64,000 nucleotides of DNA from Pseudoduganella aquatica. Its GTDB lineage: Bacteria > Pseudomonadota > Gammaproteobacteria > Burkholderiales > Burkholderiaceae_D. Position numbers and translations under genes: made by a program. Positions 42,588 to 51,487 of this stretch are shown here, piece after piece; positions within the stretch are counted from its first letter, which is position 1, and every line of letters starts with the position of its first letter. The notes beneath the pieces were generated by a model, which was not told the origin of the DNA, did no database searches, and saw only the letters and a list, made by a program, of their open reading frames with translations. The stretch is taken from positions 1-64,000 of the forward strand of contig NZ_WWCU01000004.1 in the NCBI RefSeq assembly GCF_009857595.1, in the 5' to 3' direction.

Positions 42588-45362
42588 ATGAGTCTGTGTC
42601 ACGAGACGGGCGGAGCCATGCCCAAAGCAAATGTGCTGTCCTGTTCCATACGCCTGGCGCTGGCCGTCGGCCTGGGTGCGGCTGCCGCCGGCGCCCATGC
42701 GCAGAGCGCCGCGCCGGCCCAGGCGATCCAGCGGGTGGAAATCACCGGCTCCTCCATCAAGCGCATCGACGCCGAAACGGCGCTGCCGGTGCAGGTGATC
42801 AAGCGCGAAGACATCGACAAGTCCGGCGTGACCACGGCCGCCGAGCTGCTGAAGAACATCAGCGCCAACACGGCGCCGCTGTCGGACGGCGCCAGTATCA
42901 CGGACGGCACCTCGGGCCAGCGCGGCTTCAACGGCGCCAACCTGCGCGGCATCGGCGTGTCCTCCACGCTGGTGCTGTTGAACGGCCGCCGACTGGCCAA
43001 CTTTGCCTCGCCCGGCGACAACGCGGGCGTGGACCTGAACAACATCCCGGCCGGGGCCATCCAGCGTGTGGAAGTGCTGAAGGACGGCGCTTCGGCCATC
43101 TACGGCACCGACGCCATCGGCGGCGTGATCAATTTCATCACCCGTAAGGACTACACTGGCCTGGACCTGAACGCCTCGGCGGCAGGCACGCAGGAAGGCG
43201 GCGCGGGCAAGCGCACGGCCAGCGTCAGCGGCGGCTTCGGCAGCCTGGCCACGGACCGCTTCAACGTGTTCGGCGTGCTGGACGTGCAGAAGCTGGACTC
43301 GCTGCGCTCCGGCCAGCGCGACTTCATCAAGGAGCGTCCGCTGGCGGCCAATCTGCCCGCGCTCATGTCCAGCAACACCTATCCGGCCAATATCGACATC
43401 TCGTCCGCGCAGCGCAATGCGCTGATCAAGGCCGGTGTGCTGGCTGTGGGCAGCACCGCCACCCGCATCAACCCGGCCGCGCCGGACTGCGCGCCGCCGG
43501 CCACGGTGTACGCGCCTTCCGGCCCGGGCGGCAAGCTCGGTTGCAGCTACGACTACATGGAAGACACCGAGATCTACCCGGAAGCGAGCAAGATCGGCTT
43601 CGTCGGCCGCGCCACCTTGCAGCTGGATGCGGACAACCAGCTGTTCTTCGAACTGGTGCAGTCGCAGGCCGAGAGCCGTTATGTGCTCAGCCCCAATCCG
43701 CAGCGCATCCGCAATCTGCCGGTCAGCCTGCTGCCGGAAAAATACCGTGCCGCGCTGACCGGATCGGGCCTGCCGACGACCTTCAGCGGCATCCGCTACC
43801 GCATGACGGAGGCGGGCAACCGCAGCAACGAAGTGACCAGCGACGCGCAGCGCCTGGTGCTGGGCGCGAACGGCACGCTGGGCGGCTGGGACTACGACGC
43901 AGGCCTGTCCCGCGCCGAGAACAAGGCGGTGGACAAATACGTGGACGGCTATGTGCTCTACGACCGCTTCGAGGCGGGCGTGCGCTCCGGCGCCATCAAC
44001 CCCTTCGGCCCGTCCAGCCAGGCGGGGCGCGACCTGATCAACAGCATCAAGGTCAATGACGAGGCGCGCAAATCCAGGGGCACGTCGACTGCGCTGGACG
44101 GCAAGATGTCCAAAGCCCTGATGGCGCTGGAGGGAGGCGACCTGGCCCTGGCGCTGGGCGCAGAACTGCGGCGCGAGCACACCACGTTCACGCCGTCCAA
44201 GCTGCTGCTGTCGAATAACATCGCAGGCGACCGCGATTCCGGCCTGGCTGCGGGATCGACCACCGACCTGAAAGCCACGGACGACAGCCGCACCGTGCGC
44301 TCGGCCTACGCCGAAATCAACGCGCCGCTTACCAAGCAGCTCGAATTGCAGGCCGCGCTGCGCCACGACCGCTACAGCGAAGTGGGCTCCACCACCAATC
44401 CCAAGCTGGGCGTGCGCTGGCAGCCTGCGCGCGAACTTGTGCTGCGCGGTTCGGCCGGCACCGGCTTCCGCGCGCCGTCGCTGGCGGACCTGAAGCGTCC
44501 CACCACCTACGGCAGCGCGTCCAGCTTCCTGACCGACCCGCAGTGCGTGAAGCAGGGCCTGGACAGCATAGACGGCTGTACCGACCAATGGCCGGTGGAG
44601 CGCCGCTCCAACCCCAACCTGAAGCCGGAAAAGTCGCGCCAGTTCTCGCTGGGCGCGGTGCTGGACGCGGGCGCGGGCCTGTCCTTCAGCGCCGACTACT
44701 GGAACATCCGCAAGTCCGACGTCATCAGCACGCTGGGCGAGCAGATCATCGTCGACAATCCGGCCAAGTACAACGGCAAGTACATCCAGCGCGATGCGGA
44801 CGGCTTTATCACCAACATCCTGCTGCAGAAGGAAAACCAGGGCAAGCTCAATACCGCCGGGTTGGACCTGGGCTATGACTACAAGGGCGCGCAGACCAGC
44901 GTGGGCCGTTTCAGCAGCAATTTGAGCGGTACGCTGATCGTCAAATACGACCGCCAGTTCGGCCCCCTGGAGGCCACCCGCAGCAATCTGGGCCTGTTCC
45001 TGAACGACCAGGTGATACAGCGCTGGCGCCACCGCATCAGCTTCGGCTGGGACCAGGGACCGGCGAGCGTAACGCTGGCGAACCAGTTCTCGTCCGGCTA
45101 CCAGGACCAGAACACCACGTATGACCCGGCCAGCGACAAGGTGCTGCCGTCGCGCCGCGTGAAGGCCTATTCGCTGTGGGACCTGACCGCCAGCTGGAGC
45201 CTGAGCAAGCAGCTCAAGCTGCGCGCCGGCGTGCTGAACCTGGCGGACACCGCGCCCCCGTATTCCAACCAGGCTTATTACTTCCTGGCTGGCTATGATC
45301 CGACCTATACGGACCCGCGCGGACGCAGCGCTTTTGCCAGCGTGAGTTACAGCTTCCGCTAG
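42588..45362 (+). CDS. TonB-dependent receptor of the cyanophycin-type locus
   Basis: A 924-residue outer-membrane receptor. Start ATG 42588 has AAGGGAG 8 bases upstream; a second ATG at 42618 begins a more usual signal peptide (AKANVL-like start, ending GAHAQ). Plug: VEITGSSIKRIDAETALPVQ, REDIDKSGVTTAAELLKNIS, STLVLLNGRRLANFA and VEVLKDGASAIYGTDAIGG. The C-terminus is VSYSFR. It is a close paralogue of the receptor at 6081-8831. It is 55 bases after the RpiR gene and followed by the cyanophycinase gene, suggesting import of cyanophycin fragments or beta-Asp-Arg across the outer membrane. Confidence 0.9.
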   Translation: MSLCHETGGAMPKANVLSCSIRLALAVGLGAAAAGAHAQSAAPAQAIQRVEITGSSIKRIDAETALPVQVIKREDIDKSGVTTAAELLKNISANTAPLSDGASITDGTSGQRGFNGANLRGIGVSSTLVLLNGRRLANFASPGDNAGVDLNNIPAGAIQRVEVLKDGASAIYGTDAIGGVINFITRKDYTGLDLNASAAGTQEGGAGKRTASVSGGFGSLATDRFNVFGVLDVQKLDSLRSGQRDFIKERPLAANLPALMSSNTYPANIDISSAQRNALIKAGVLAVGSTATRINPAAPDCAPPATVYAPSGPGGKLGCSYDYMEDTEIYPEASKIGFVGRATLQLDADNQLFFELVQSQAESRYVLSPNPQRIRNLPVSLLPEKYRAALTGSGLPTTFSGIRYRMTEAGNRSNEVTSDAQRLVLGANGTLGGWDYDAGLSRAENKAVDKYVDGYVLYDRFEAGVRSGAINPFGPSSQAGRDLINSIKVNDEARKSRGTSTALDGKMSKALMALEGGDLALALGAELRREHTTFTPSKLLLSNNIAGDRDSGLAAGSTTDLKATDDSRTVRSAYAEINAPLTKQLELQAALRHDRYSEVGSTTNPKLGVRWQPARELVLRGSAGTGFRAPSLADLKRPTTYGSASSFLTDPQCVKQGLDSIDGCTDQWPVERRSNPNLKPEKSRQFSLGAVLDAGAGLSFSADYWNIRKSDVISTLGEQIIVDNPAKYNGKYIQRDADGFITNILLQKENQGKLNTAGLDLGYDYKGAQTSVGRFSSNLSGTLIVKYDRQFGPLEATRSNLGLFLNDQVIQRWRHRISFGWDQGPASVTLANQFSSGYQDQNTTYDPASDKVLPSRRVKAYSLWDLTASWSLSKQLKLRAGVLNLADTAPPYSNQAYYFLAGYDPTYTDPRGRSAFASVSYSFR

Positions 45363-45371
45363 AATGGCAGA

Positions 45372-45397
45372 CCGCGCCGGCGGCTCCGTCGGCGCGG
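45372..45397 (+). terminator. Hairpin between receptor and cyanophycinase genes
   Basis: CCGCGCCG and CGGCGCGG form an 8-bp stem with a 10-base loop. No T tract follows. It may stabilise the receptor mRNA or reduce read-through, giving unequal expression of receptor and cyanophycinase. Confidence 0.45.
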
Positions 45398-45416
45398 CTT
45401 AATCTAGGAGAACCGG

Positions 45417-46703
45417 ATGGTTATCAAGTTTGCCGGCCGTGCGGTGCCGGCTATTGCGGCCATGGCGGCATGCATGCTGTTGCCGGGCGCTGCGTTCGGG
45501 GTGGAAGCCGCTGCCGCTGCCGCTGCCACTGCCGTTGCCGCTGCATCGTCGGAGCCGGCCGCCGCCCCGGCAGGCACGCTGGTCATCGTGGGCGGCGCAC
45601 TGCGCGCCGACAATGCCGACGTCTGGTCCCGCATCGTGGCGCTGTCCGGCGGACCGGGCGCGCGCATCGCCGTGCTGCCCACCGCCGCAGGCAACCCCGC
45701 GCGTTCCGGCGAGCAGATTGCAGCTGCGCTGCGCCGCTACGGCGCCGATCCGTTCATCGCCCCCATTGCGCCGCGCATGGCGGGAAGCGACTACCGCCAG
45801 GCCGCCGAGGACGCGGCGCTGGCGCAGCGCATACGCGAAGCCGGCGGCGTGTATTTCGCCGGCGGCGACCAGGGCCGCATCACGCAAGCGCTGCTGCGCG
45901 CGGACGGCAGCAGGACGGCTGCGCTGAAGGCCATGTGGGACATGTACCGCCGTGGCGGCATGGTGGCAGGCACCAGCGCCGGCGCAGCCATCATGAGCAC
46001 CACCATGTTCGACGACGCGCCGCCGGTGTGGGACGCGCTGCGGCGCGGCCTGCAGCCTGAAAAATCGCTGTCGCCGGGCCTGGGCTTCATCGGCGGCGGC
46101 GTTTTCATCGACCAGCATTTCCTGATCCGTGGACGGCTGGCGCGCATGGTGCCGGCCATGATGAACAAGGGCTACCGTGTGGGCTTCGGCGTGGACGAGA
46201 ACAGCGCGCTGGTGGTGCGGCAGCAGCGCCAGGCCGAGGTGATAGGCTACAAGGGCGTGCTGATGGTGGACCTGTCGGAAGCGGCGGCTGCGCCGGTGGC
46301 CGGCGCATTCGGCGCGCGCGCGGTCAAGCTGAGCTACCTCGATCACGGCGACCAGCTGGACCTGGCCACGGGCGTGCACAAGCCCGGGCCGGACAAGGAA
46401 GCCGCCATCGCAGCCGGCGATCCGCCCTCGAACAAGGGGCCGCTGTACAGCAATGACATCCTGGGCAACAACGCAGTGCTGGACCTGATGGAGCGCCTGG
46501 TCGATAGCGACCAGCAGGAAGCCTTTGGCCTGGCCAGCGGCGATCCGCGCAGCACCGCACCTGAAACCGCCTTCGGCTTCCGCTTCACGCGCACGCCGCA
46601 GACGCTCGCCTATCCTTCATCCACTTCCTCCGCATACTCCATCCGCGACGTGCGGCTGGACATCGTGCCGCTGCCCATGCGGCGCGAGCTGCAGACGCGT
46701 TGA
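45417..46703 (+). CDS. cphE: Secreted cyanophycinase (CphE type)
   Basis: A 428-residue serine peptidase of family S51 that cuts cyanophycin (poly-Asp with Arg side chains) into beta-Asp-Arg dipeptides. The nucleophile is Ser187 in GGMVAGTSAGAAIM. Other family blocks are TLVIVGGALRADN, RIAVLPTAAGNP, GGVYFAGGDQGRITQALL, SPGLGFIGGGVFIDQHFLIR (catalytic His) and FGVDENSALVV. A signal peptide (ends GAAFG) and an Ala-rich linker of about 20 residues precede the domain, so it is exported and acts on external polymer rather than on a storage granule. TAGGAGAA lies just before ATG. No cyanophycin synthetase is present in the window. Confidence 0.93.
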   Translation: MVIKFAGRAVPAIAAMAACMLLPGAAFGVEAAAAAAATAVAAASSEPAAAPAGTLVIVGGALRADNADVWSRIVALSGGPGARIAVLPTAAGNPARSGEQIAAALRRYGADPFIAPIAPRMAGSDYRQAAEDAALAQRIREAGGVYFAGGDQGRITQALLRADGSRTAALKAMWDMYRRGGMVAGTSAGAAIMSTTMFDDAPPVWDALRRGLQPEKSLSPGLGFIGGGVFIDQHFLIRGRLARMVPAMMNKGYRVGFGVDENSALVVRQQRQAEVIGYKGVLMVDLSEAAAAPVAGAFGARAVKLSYLDHGDQLDLATGVHKPGPDKEAAIAAGDPPSNKGPLYSNDILGNNAVLDLMERLVDSDQQEAFGLASGDPRSTAPETAFGFRFTRTPQTLAYPSSTSSAYSIRDVRLDIVPLPMRRELQTR

Positions 46704-46740
46704 CCTGGATAAGACTGAACGATATACGAGGAGTGACTTG

Positions 46741-46971
46741 ATGTTTGAGCAGATCTTTTCGGGGACGTGCCGGCCCCCGCTCCCCGTGTCCGCCAGCCCC
46801 GCGCGCACGGTGCGGCGCCGAAGTACCCGTGGGCGGCCTGGGTGGCGTGCACAGGCTGCGCACGGTGCTGGGCTGCGCCATGGCGGACCAGGGTTTCAAG
46901 CTGGTTCGTCGCATTGCCCGCTGGTCACGGCTTGCAAAAAATATATTATGATTCCCGGGCCTTCCGCATAG
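46741..46971 (+). CDS. Possible small protein in the cyanophycinase-hydrolase gap
   Basis: The 303-base gap 46704-47006 holds this 76-residue frame, which has a good AGGAG seven bases before its ATG. The product (MFEQIFSGTCRPPLPVSASP, Arg-rich, ending MIPGPSA) matches no family I recognise and its composition looks like shifted-frame GC-rich coding DNA. It may be a remnant of a lost gene whose initiation region survived, or a leader frame. Besides it, only the AAGGAG binding site of the next gene is recognisable in the gap. Confidence 0.25.
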   Translation: MFEQIFSGTCRPPLPVSASPARTVRRRSTRGRPGWRAQAAHGAGLRHGGPGFQAGSSHCPLVTACKKYIMIPGPSA

Positions 46972-47006
46972 TGCGGCCGCCACTTCAATCCAAGGAGTCA
47001 AAATAC

Positions 47007-48695
47007 ATGTTCAAGCCTTCGGCCATCTTCGTCGCCACGCTGATCCTGCTGCAAACGCCCTACCTCGCCGCGCAGGAGGCGCCGGTGGCCGCGGCCGCGG
47101 CTGACCCATCGTTCGCTGAGCGCTTCGACGCCGTCATCGGTTCCAACTACAAGGCCACCGATCCCGGCATCACCGTGCTGGTGGCGCGTGATGGCAAGCC
47201 GCTGCTGCGCAAGGCCTACGGCATGGCCAATATCGAGAAGAAGCAGGCCATGACGCCGGAGATGTCGCTGCGCCTGGGATCGATCACCAAGCAGTTCACC
47301 GCCGTGTCCATCCTGATGCTGGCCGACGAGGGCAAGCTGTCGGTCCAGGATGACATCACCAAGCACCTGCCGGACTATCCGACGAAGGGCAAGAGGATCA
47401 CGATCGAACACCTGCTGACGCATACCTCGGGCATCGTCAGCTACACCAGCAAGCCCGGTTTCATGGCCGCCATGAACACCGATCTGACGGTGGCGCAGAT
47501 GATAGACACCTTCAAGAACGACCCGCTGGAGTTCGAGCCGGGCTCGCGCTACGCCTACAACAACTCGGGCTATTTCCTGCTCGGCGCGATTATCGAAAAG
47601 ATTTCGGGCCAGAGCTACGCCAAGTTTGTCGAACAGCGCATCTTCGTCCCGCTGGGCATGACCCAGACCGCCTACGAAGGCTACGAGCGTACGCCGCCGC
47701 TGCGCGCGGCCGGCTACAGCAAGAAGGGCGACGCCTTCGAGCCTTCCGCTCCGCTGAGCATGGCGCTGCCGTATGCGGCGGGCTCCCTGGTGTCGACCGT
47801 GGACGACTTGAACCGCTGGGACCAGGCGATCGCGCAGGGCAAGCTGCTCAAGCCGGCCAGCTGGAAAATGGCGTTTACCCCGTACACGCTGGCGGACGGC
47901 AAATCCACCAACTATGGCTATGGCTGGGCCATCGGCAACCTGAAGGGCAGCCCGATGATAGGGCACGGCGGCGGCATCAACGGTTTCGCCACTTACGCCC
48001 TGCGCCTGCCGCAGGAGAAGGTGTATGTGGTCGTGCTGGGCAATGCCGATTCCGGCAACGTGGCGCCGGAGATGATGGCCATGAAGGCGGCCGCGCTGGC
48101 CATCGGCAAACCCTACACCGAATACAAGGAGATCACGCTGGACGCCAAGGCGCTGGCGGCCTTCGCCGGCGTGTACGGCGGCCCTGGCCCTGAAACGCGC
48201 ACCATCCGCGTCGAGAACGGACGGCTGTCGATGGCGCGCAGCGGCGGCAACACCACCTTGCTGCGCCCGCATTCGGAGAATGGCTTCTTCGTCGGCAAAT
48301 CGCTGATCACCGCAGATTTTGCGCGCGACGCCAAGGGCGCCGTCACGCGGGTGACCGTGTCCCGGGACGGCAATTCGACCGTCTATCCGCGCACCGGTGA
48401 CGCCGCCGCGCTGCCGGCGCGGGTTGAAGTCAAGGTCGCGCCGGCGGTGCTGGACAGCTACGTCGGCAAATACCAGCTGGCGCCCAACTTCATTATCGAG
48501 GTGCGGCGCGAGGGAGAGAAGTTCATCGCCCAGGCCACCAACCAGCCGCCGTTCGAATTGTTTGCCACCAGCGACACTAACTTTTTTGTCAAGGTTGTCG
48601 ATGCCCAGGTCAATTTCACCAAGAACCCGGACGGCAGCCATGTGCTGGTGCTGAACCAGGGCGGGCGCACCATGCCGGCGCCGCTGGTTAAGTAA
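47007..48695 (+). CDS. Secreted serine hydrolase (beta-lactamase/DD-peptidase fold)
   Basis: A 562-residue exported hydrolase (signal peptide ends AAQEA) of the class C beta-lactamase/PBP4* family. Catalytic motifs: Ser92-x-x-Lys95 in LGSITKQFT, Tyr184-x-Asn186 in YAYNNSGYF and the HxG-type GHGGGINGF. The catalytic domain ends near residue 370; two lipocalin-like (DUF3471-type) beta domains follow (FAGVYGGPGPETRTIRVENG and DSYVGKYQLAPNFIIEVRRE), as in many secreted D-amino-acid or ester hydrolases. AAGGAG is 9 bases upstream. Placed after cyanophycinase it may trim dipeptides or peptides, but its substrate is unknown. Confidence 0.9.
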   Translation: MFKPSAIFVATLILLQTPYLAAQEAPVAAAAADPSFAERFDAVIGSNYKATDPGITVLVARDGKPLLRKAYGMANIEKKQAMTPEMSLRLGSITKQFTAVSILMLADEGKLSVQDDITKHLPDYPTKGKRITIEHLLTHTSGIVSYTSKPGFMAAMNTDLTVAQMIDTFKNDPLEFEPGSRYAYNNSGYFLLGAIIEKISGQSYAKFVEQRIFVPLGMTQTAYEGYERTPPLRAAGYSKKGDAFEPSAPLSMALPYAAGSLVSTVDDLNRWDQAIAQGKLLKPASWKMAFTPYTLADGKSTNYGYGWAIGNLKGSPMIGHGGGINGFATYALRLPQEKVYVVVLGNADSGNVAPEMMAMKAAALAIGKPYTEYKEITLDAKALAAFAGVYGGPGPETRTIRVENGRLSMARSGGNTTLLRPHSENGFFVGKSLITADFARDAKGAVTRVTVSRDGNSTVYPRTGDAAALPARVEVKVAPAVLDSYVGKYQLAPNFIIEVRREGEKFIAQATNQPPFELFATSDTNFFVKVVDAQVNFTKNPDGSHVLVLNQGGRTMPAPLVK

Positions 48696-48743
48696 GGCGG
48701 GGGCGGACCGGCGGCTGTGAGGAAAAAAGTACACCTTTAGTTT

Positions 48744-48779
48744 GTCTTATGTCTTATAGAAGAGTTGTTGAGGTACAAT
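48744..48779 (+). promoter_or_regulatory. acnB promoter with overlapping operator
   Basis: A direct repeat GTCTTAT (48744-48750 and 48751-48757) runs into AGAAGAG, so that TCTTATAGAAGA (48752-48763) is a 10-of-12 palindrome. A good -10 box, TACAAT, lies at 48774-48779, putting the -35 region on top of the palindrome. A repressor binding here would block the polymerase. FadR-type GntR regulators of TCA-cycle genes in related bacteria use TCTTATA-like sites, but the regulator is not in this window. Confidence 0.5.
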
Positions 48780-48845
48780 AGCGTACAGAACTGGCGGATG
48801 CGTCCCGGCGTCCGCCGCTATTAACCAAAACTGAAGGAGTTTTTC

Positions 48846-51431
48846 ATGCTAGCTGCCTACCGCGACCACGTCGCCGAACGTGCTTCCCTCGGCATTCCCG
48901 CGCTGCCGCTTTCCGCTGCCCAGACCTCGGAACTGGTCGAACTCCTGAAAAACCCGCCGGCCGGCGAAGAAGCCTTCCTGGTCGACCTGATCACCTACCG
49001 CGTGCCTGCCGGCGTGGACGACGCCGCCAAGGTCAAATGCGCCTTCCTGGCCGCCGTTGCCAAGGGCAGCGAAACCAGCCCGCTGGTGTCGCGCGAACTG
49101 GCGACCCGCCTGCTGGGCACCATGCTGGGCGGCTTCAACATCAAGCCCATGATCGACCTGCTGGACGACGCAGTGGTTGGCCAGGTCGCGGCCGAAGGCC
49201 TGAAAAAGACCCTGCTGATGTTCGACTACTTCCACGACGTGAAAGAGCTGGCCGACCAGGGCAGCGCACGCGCCAAGGAAGTGATCCAGTCCTGGGCCGA
49301 CGCCGAGTGGTTCACCTCGCGTCCTGAAGTACCGCAAAGCCTGACCCTGACCGTGTTCAAGGTCTCCGGCGAAACCAATACCGACGACCTGTCGCCGGCG
49401 CCGGACGCCACCACCCGTCCAGACATTCCGCTGCACGCGCTGGCCATGCTGAAAAACCCGCGTCCAGGCATCAATCCTGAAGAACCGGGCAAAATCGGCC
49501 CGCTGAAGCAGCTGGAAGCGCTGAAAGCCAAGGGCAACCTGGTCGCCTACGTGGGCGACGTGGTTGGCACCGGCTCGTCCCGCAAGTCCGCCACCAACTC
49601 GGTGCTGTGGTTCACCGGCGAAGACATTCCTTTCATCCCGAACAAGCGTTTCGGCGGCGTGTGCCTGGGCGCCAAGATCGCCCCGATCTTCTACAACACC
49701 ATGGAAGACGCAGGCGCACTGCCTATCGAACTGGACGTGTCGCAGATGGAAATGGGCGACGTGATCGAACTGCGTCCATATGACGGCAAAGCGCTGAAAA
49801 ACGGCGTCGTCATCGCCGAATTCACCGTCAAGTCCGACGTGCTGTTCGACGAAGTGCGCGCCGGCGGCCGCATTCCGCTGATCATCGGCCGTGGCCTGAC
49901 CACCAAGGCCCGCGAAGCGCTGGGCCTGGCGCCGTCGACCCTGTTCCGCCTGCCGCAAAACCCGGTCGACACCGGCCGCGGCTACTCGCTGGCGCAGAAA
50001 ATGGTTGGCCGCGCATGCGGCATGCCGGAAGGCCAGGGCATCCGCCCAGGCACCTACTGCGAACCGAAGATGACCACCGTCGGCTCCCAGGACACCACCG
50101 GCCCGATGACCCGCGACGAGCTGAAAGACCTGGCCTGCCTGGGCTTCTCGGCCGACCTGGTGATGCAGTCCTTCTGCCACACCGCCGCCTACCCGAAAGT
50201 GGTGGACGTCAAGACCCACCGCGAACTGCCGGCCTTCATTGAAAACCGTGGCGGCGTGGCCCTGCGTCCGGGCGACGGCGTGATCCACTCGTGGCTGAAC
50301 CGCCTGCTGCTGCCGGACACCGTGGGCACCGGCGGCGACTCGCACACCCGTTTCCCCATCGGTATTTCCTTCCCTGCGGGTTCCGGCCTGGTGGCCTTCG
50401 CCGCCGCCACCGGCGTGATGCCGCTGGATATGCCTGAATCCGTGCTGGTGCGCTTCAAGGGCGAGATGCAGCCCGGCGTCACCCTGCGCGACCTGGTCAA
50501 CGCCATTCCGCTGTACGCCATCCGCCAGGGCATGCTGACCGTGGACAAAAAGGGCAAGAAGAACATCTTCTCCGGCCGCATCCTGGAAATCGAAGGCCTG
50601 CCCAAGCTGAAGGTCGAGCAGGCGTTCGAACTGTCCGACGCGTCGGCAGAGCGTTCCGCCGCCGGCTGCACGGTGCACCTGGATAAAGAGCCTATCATCG
50701 AGTACATGAACTCGAACATCACGCTGATGAAGTGGATGATCGCGACCGGCTACCTGGACAAGCGCACCCTGGAGCGCCGCATCAAGGCCATGGAAGCATG
50801 GCTGGCCAACCCTGAGCTGCTGGCGCCGGACGCGGATGCGGAATACGCCGCCGTGATCGAAATCGACCTGGCCGACATCCACGAGCCGGTGGTGGCCTGC
50901 CCGAACGACCCGGACGATGTGAAGACCCTGGGCGACGTGGCCGGCGCGAAGATCGACGACGTGTTCGTTGGTTCCTGCATGACCAACATCGGCCACTTCC
51001 GCGCCGCCTCCAAGGTACTGGAAGGGAAGTCCGATATTCCAGTGCGCCTGTGGATCGCTCCGCCGACCAAGATGGACGCGCAAGTGCTGACCTCCGAAGG
51101 CCACTACGGCACCCTGGGCCGCACCGGCGCGCGCATGGAAATGCCGGGCTGCTCGCTGTGCATGGGTAACCAGGCGCAGATCCGCAAGGGCGCCACCGTG
51201 ATGTCGACTTCGACCCGCAACTTCCCGAACCGCCTGGGCATCGACACCAACGTCTACCTCGGCTCGGCCGAACTGGCAGCGGTGTGCTCGGCCCTGGGCC
51301 GCATTCCGACCAAGGCGGAATACATGTCGCACATCGGCGTGATCGCCGACAACGCGGACGACATCTACCGTTACATGAACTTCGACCAGATCGAAGAATT
51401 CCGTAACGTGGCCGATTCCGTGCGAGTGTAA
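48846..51431 (+). CDS. acnB: Aconitate hydratase B
   Basis: An 861-residue aconitase B, which isomerises citrate to isocitrate in the TCA cycle and can also act on 2-methylaconitate. The N-terminal HEAT-like domain ([20 protein letters not shown]) and swivelling domain ([40 protein letters not shown]) come before the Fe-S core, the order that defines AcnB. Cluster ligands are the Cys in [15 protein letters not shown] and the two in [31 protein letters not shown] is the catalytic block. Full length compared with E. coli AcnB (865). AGGAG lies 7 bases upstream. It is monocistronic, with its own promoter and terminator. Confidence 0.98.
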   Translation: MLAAYRDHVAERASLGIPALPLSAAQTSELVELLKNPPAGEEAFLVDLITYRVPAGVDDAAKVKCAFLAAVAKGSETSPLVSRELATRLLGTMLGGFNIKPMIDLLDDAVVGQVAAEGLKKTLLMFDYFHDVKELADQGSARAKEVIQSWADAEWFTSRPEVPQSLTLTVFKVSGETNTDDLSPAPDATTRPDIPLHALAMLKNPRPGINPEEPGKIGPLKQLEALKAKGNLVAYVGDVVGTGSSRKSATNSVLWFTGEDIPFIPNKRFGGVCLGAKIAPIFYNTMEDAGALPIELDVSQMEMGDVIELRPYDGKALKNGVVIAEFTVKSDVLFDEVRAGGRIPLIIGRGLTTKAREALGLAPSTLFRLPQNPVDTGRGYSLAQKMVGRACGMPEGQGIRPGTYCEPKMTTVGSQDTTGPMTRDELKDLACLGFSADLVMQSFCHTAAYPKVVDVKTHRELPAFIENRGGVALRPGDGVIHSWLNRLLLPDTVGTGGDSHTRFPIGISFPAGSGLVAFAAATGVMPLDMPESVLVRFKGEMQPGVTLRDLVNAIPLYAIRQGMLTVDKKGKKNIFSGRILEIEGLPKLKVEQAFELSDASAERSAAGCTVHLDKEPIIEYMNSNITLMKWMIATGYLDKRTLERRIKAMEAWLANPELLAPDADAEYAAVIEIDLADIHEPVVACPNDPDDVKTLGDVAGAKIDDVFVGSCMTNIGHFRAASKVLEGKSDIPVRLWIAPPTKMDAQVLTSEGHYGTLGRTGARMEMPGCSLCMGNQAQIRKGATVMSTSTRNFPNRLGIDTNVYLGSAELAAVCSALGRIPTKAEYMSHIGVIADNADDIYRYMNFDQIEEFRNVADSVRV

Positions 51432-51452
51432 GACTAGCTTCTTCGCTACAAG

Positions 51453-51487
51453 AGCCCCTGAAGCCCCTGGCTTCAGGGGCTTTTTTT
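51453..51487 (+). terminator. Rho-independent terminator after acnB
   Basis: AGCCCCTGAAG pairs with CTTCAGGGGCT around a 7-base loop and runs into seven T. On the minus strand it contains the stop codon of the convergent P-type ATPase gene. Confidence 0.95.

Noticed and set aside
42567..45032. An open frame of 821 codons on the minus strand
   Set aside because: It is fully antisense to the TonB receptor at 42588-45362, with composition (Val/Ala/Gly/Gln/His/Arg) typical of GC-rich mirror frames and no family motif.
45500..45560. GCCGCTGCC-type short repeats in the cyanophycinase gene
   Set aside because: They encode an Ala-rich linker after the signal peptide; low complexity rather than a regulatory or CRISPR-like repeat.
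48849..51332. An open frame of 827 codons on the minus strand
   Set aside because: Exact antisense of acnB; GC-rich codon bias keeps the mirror frame open.
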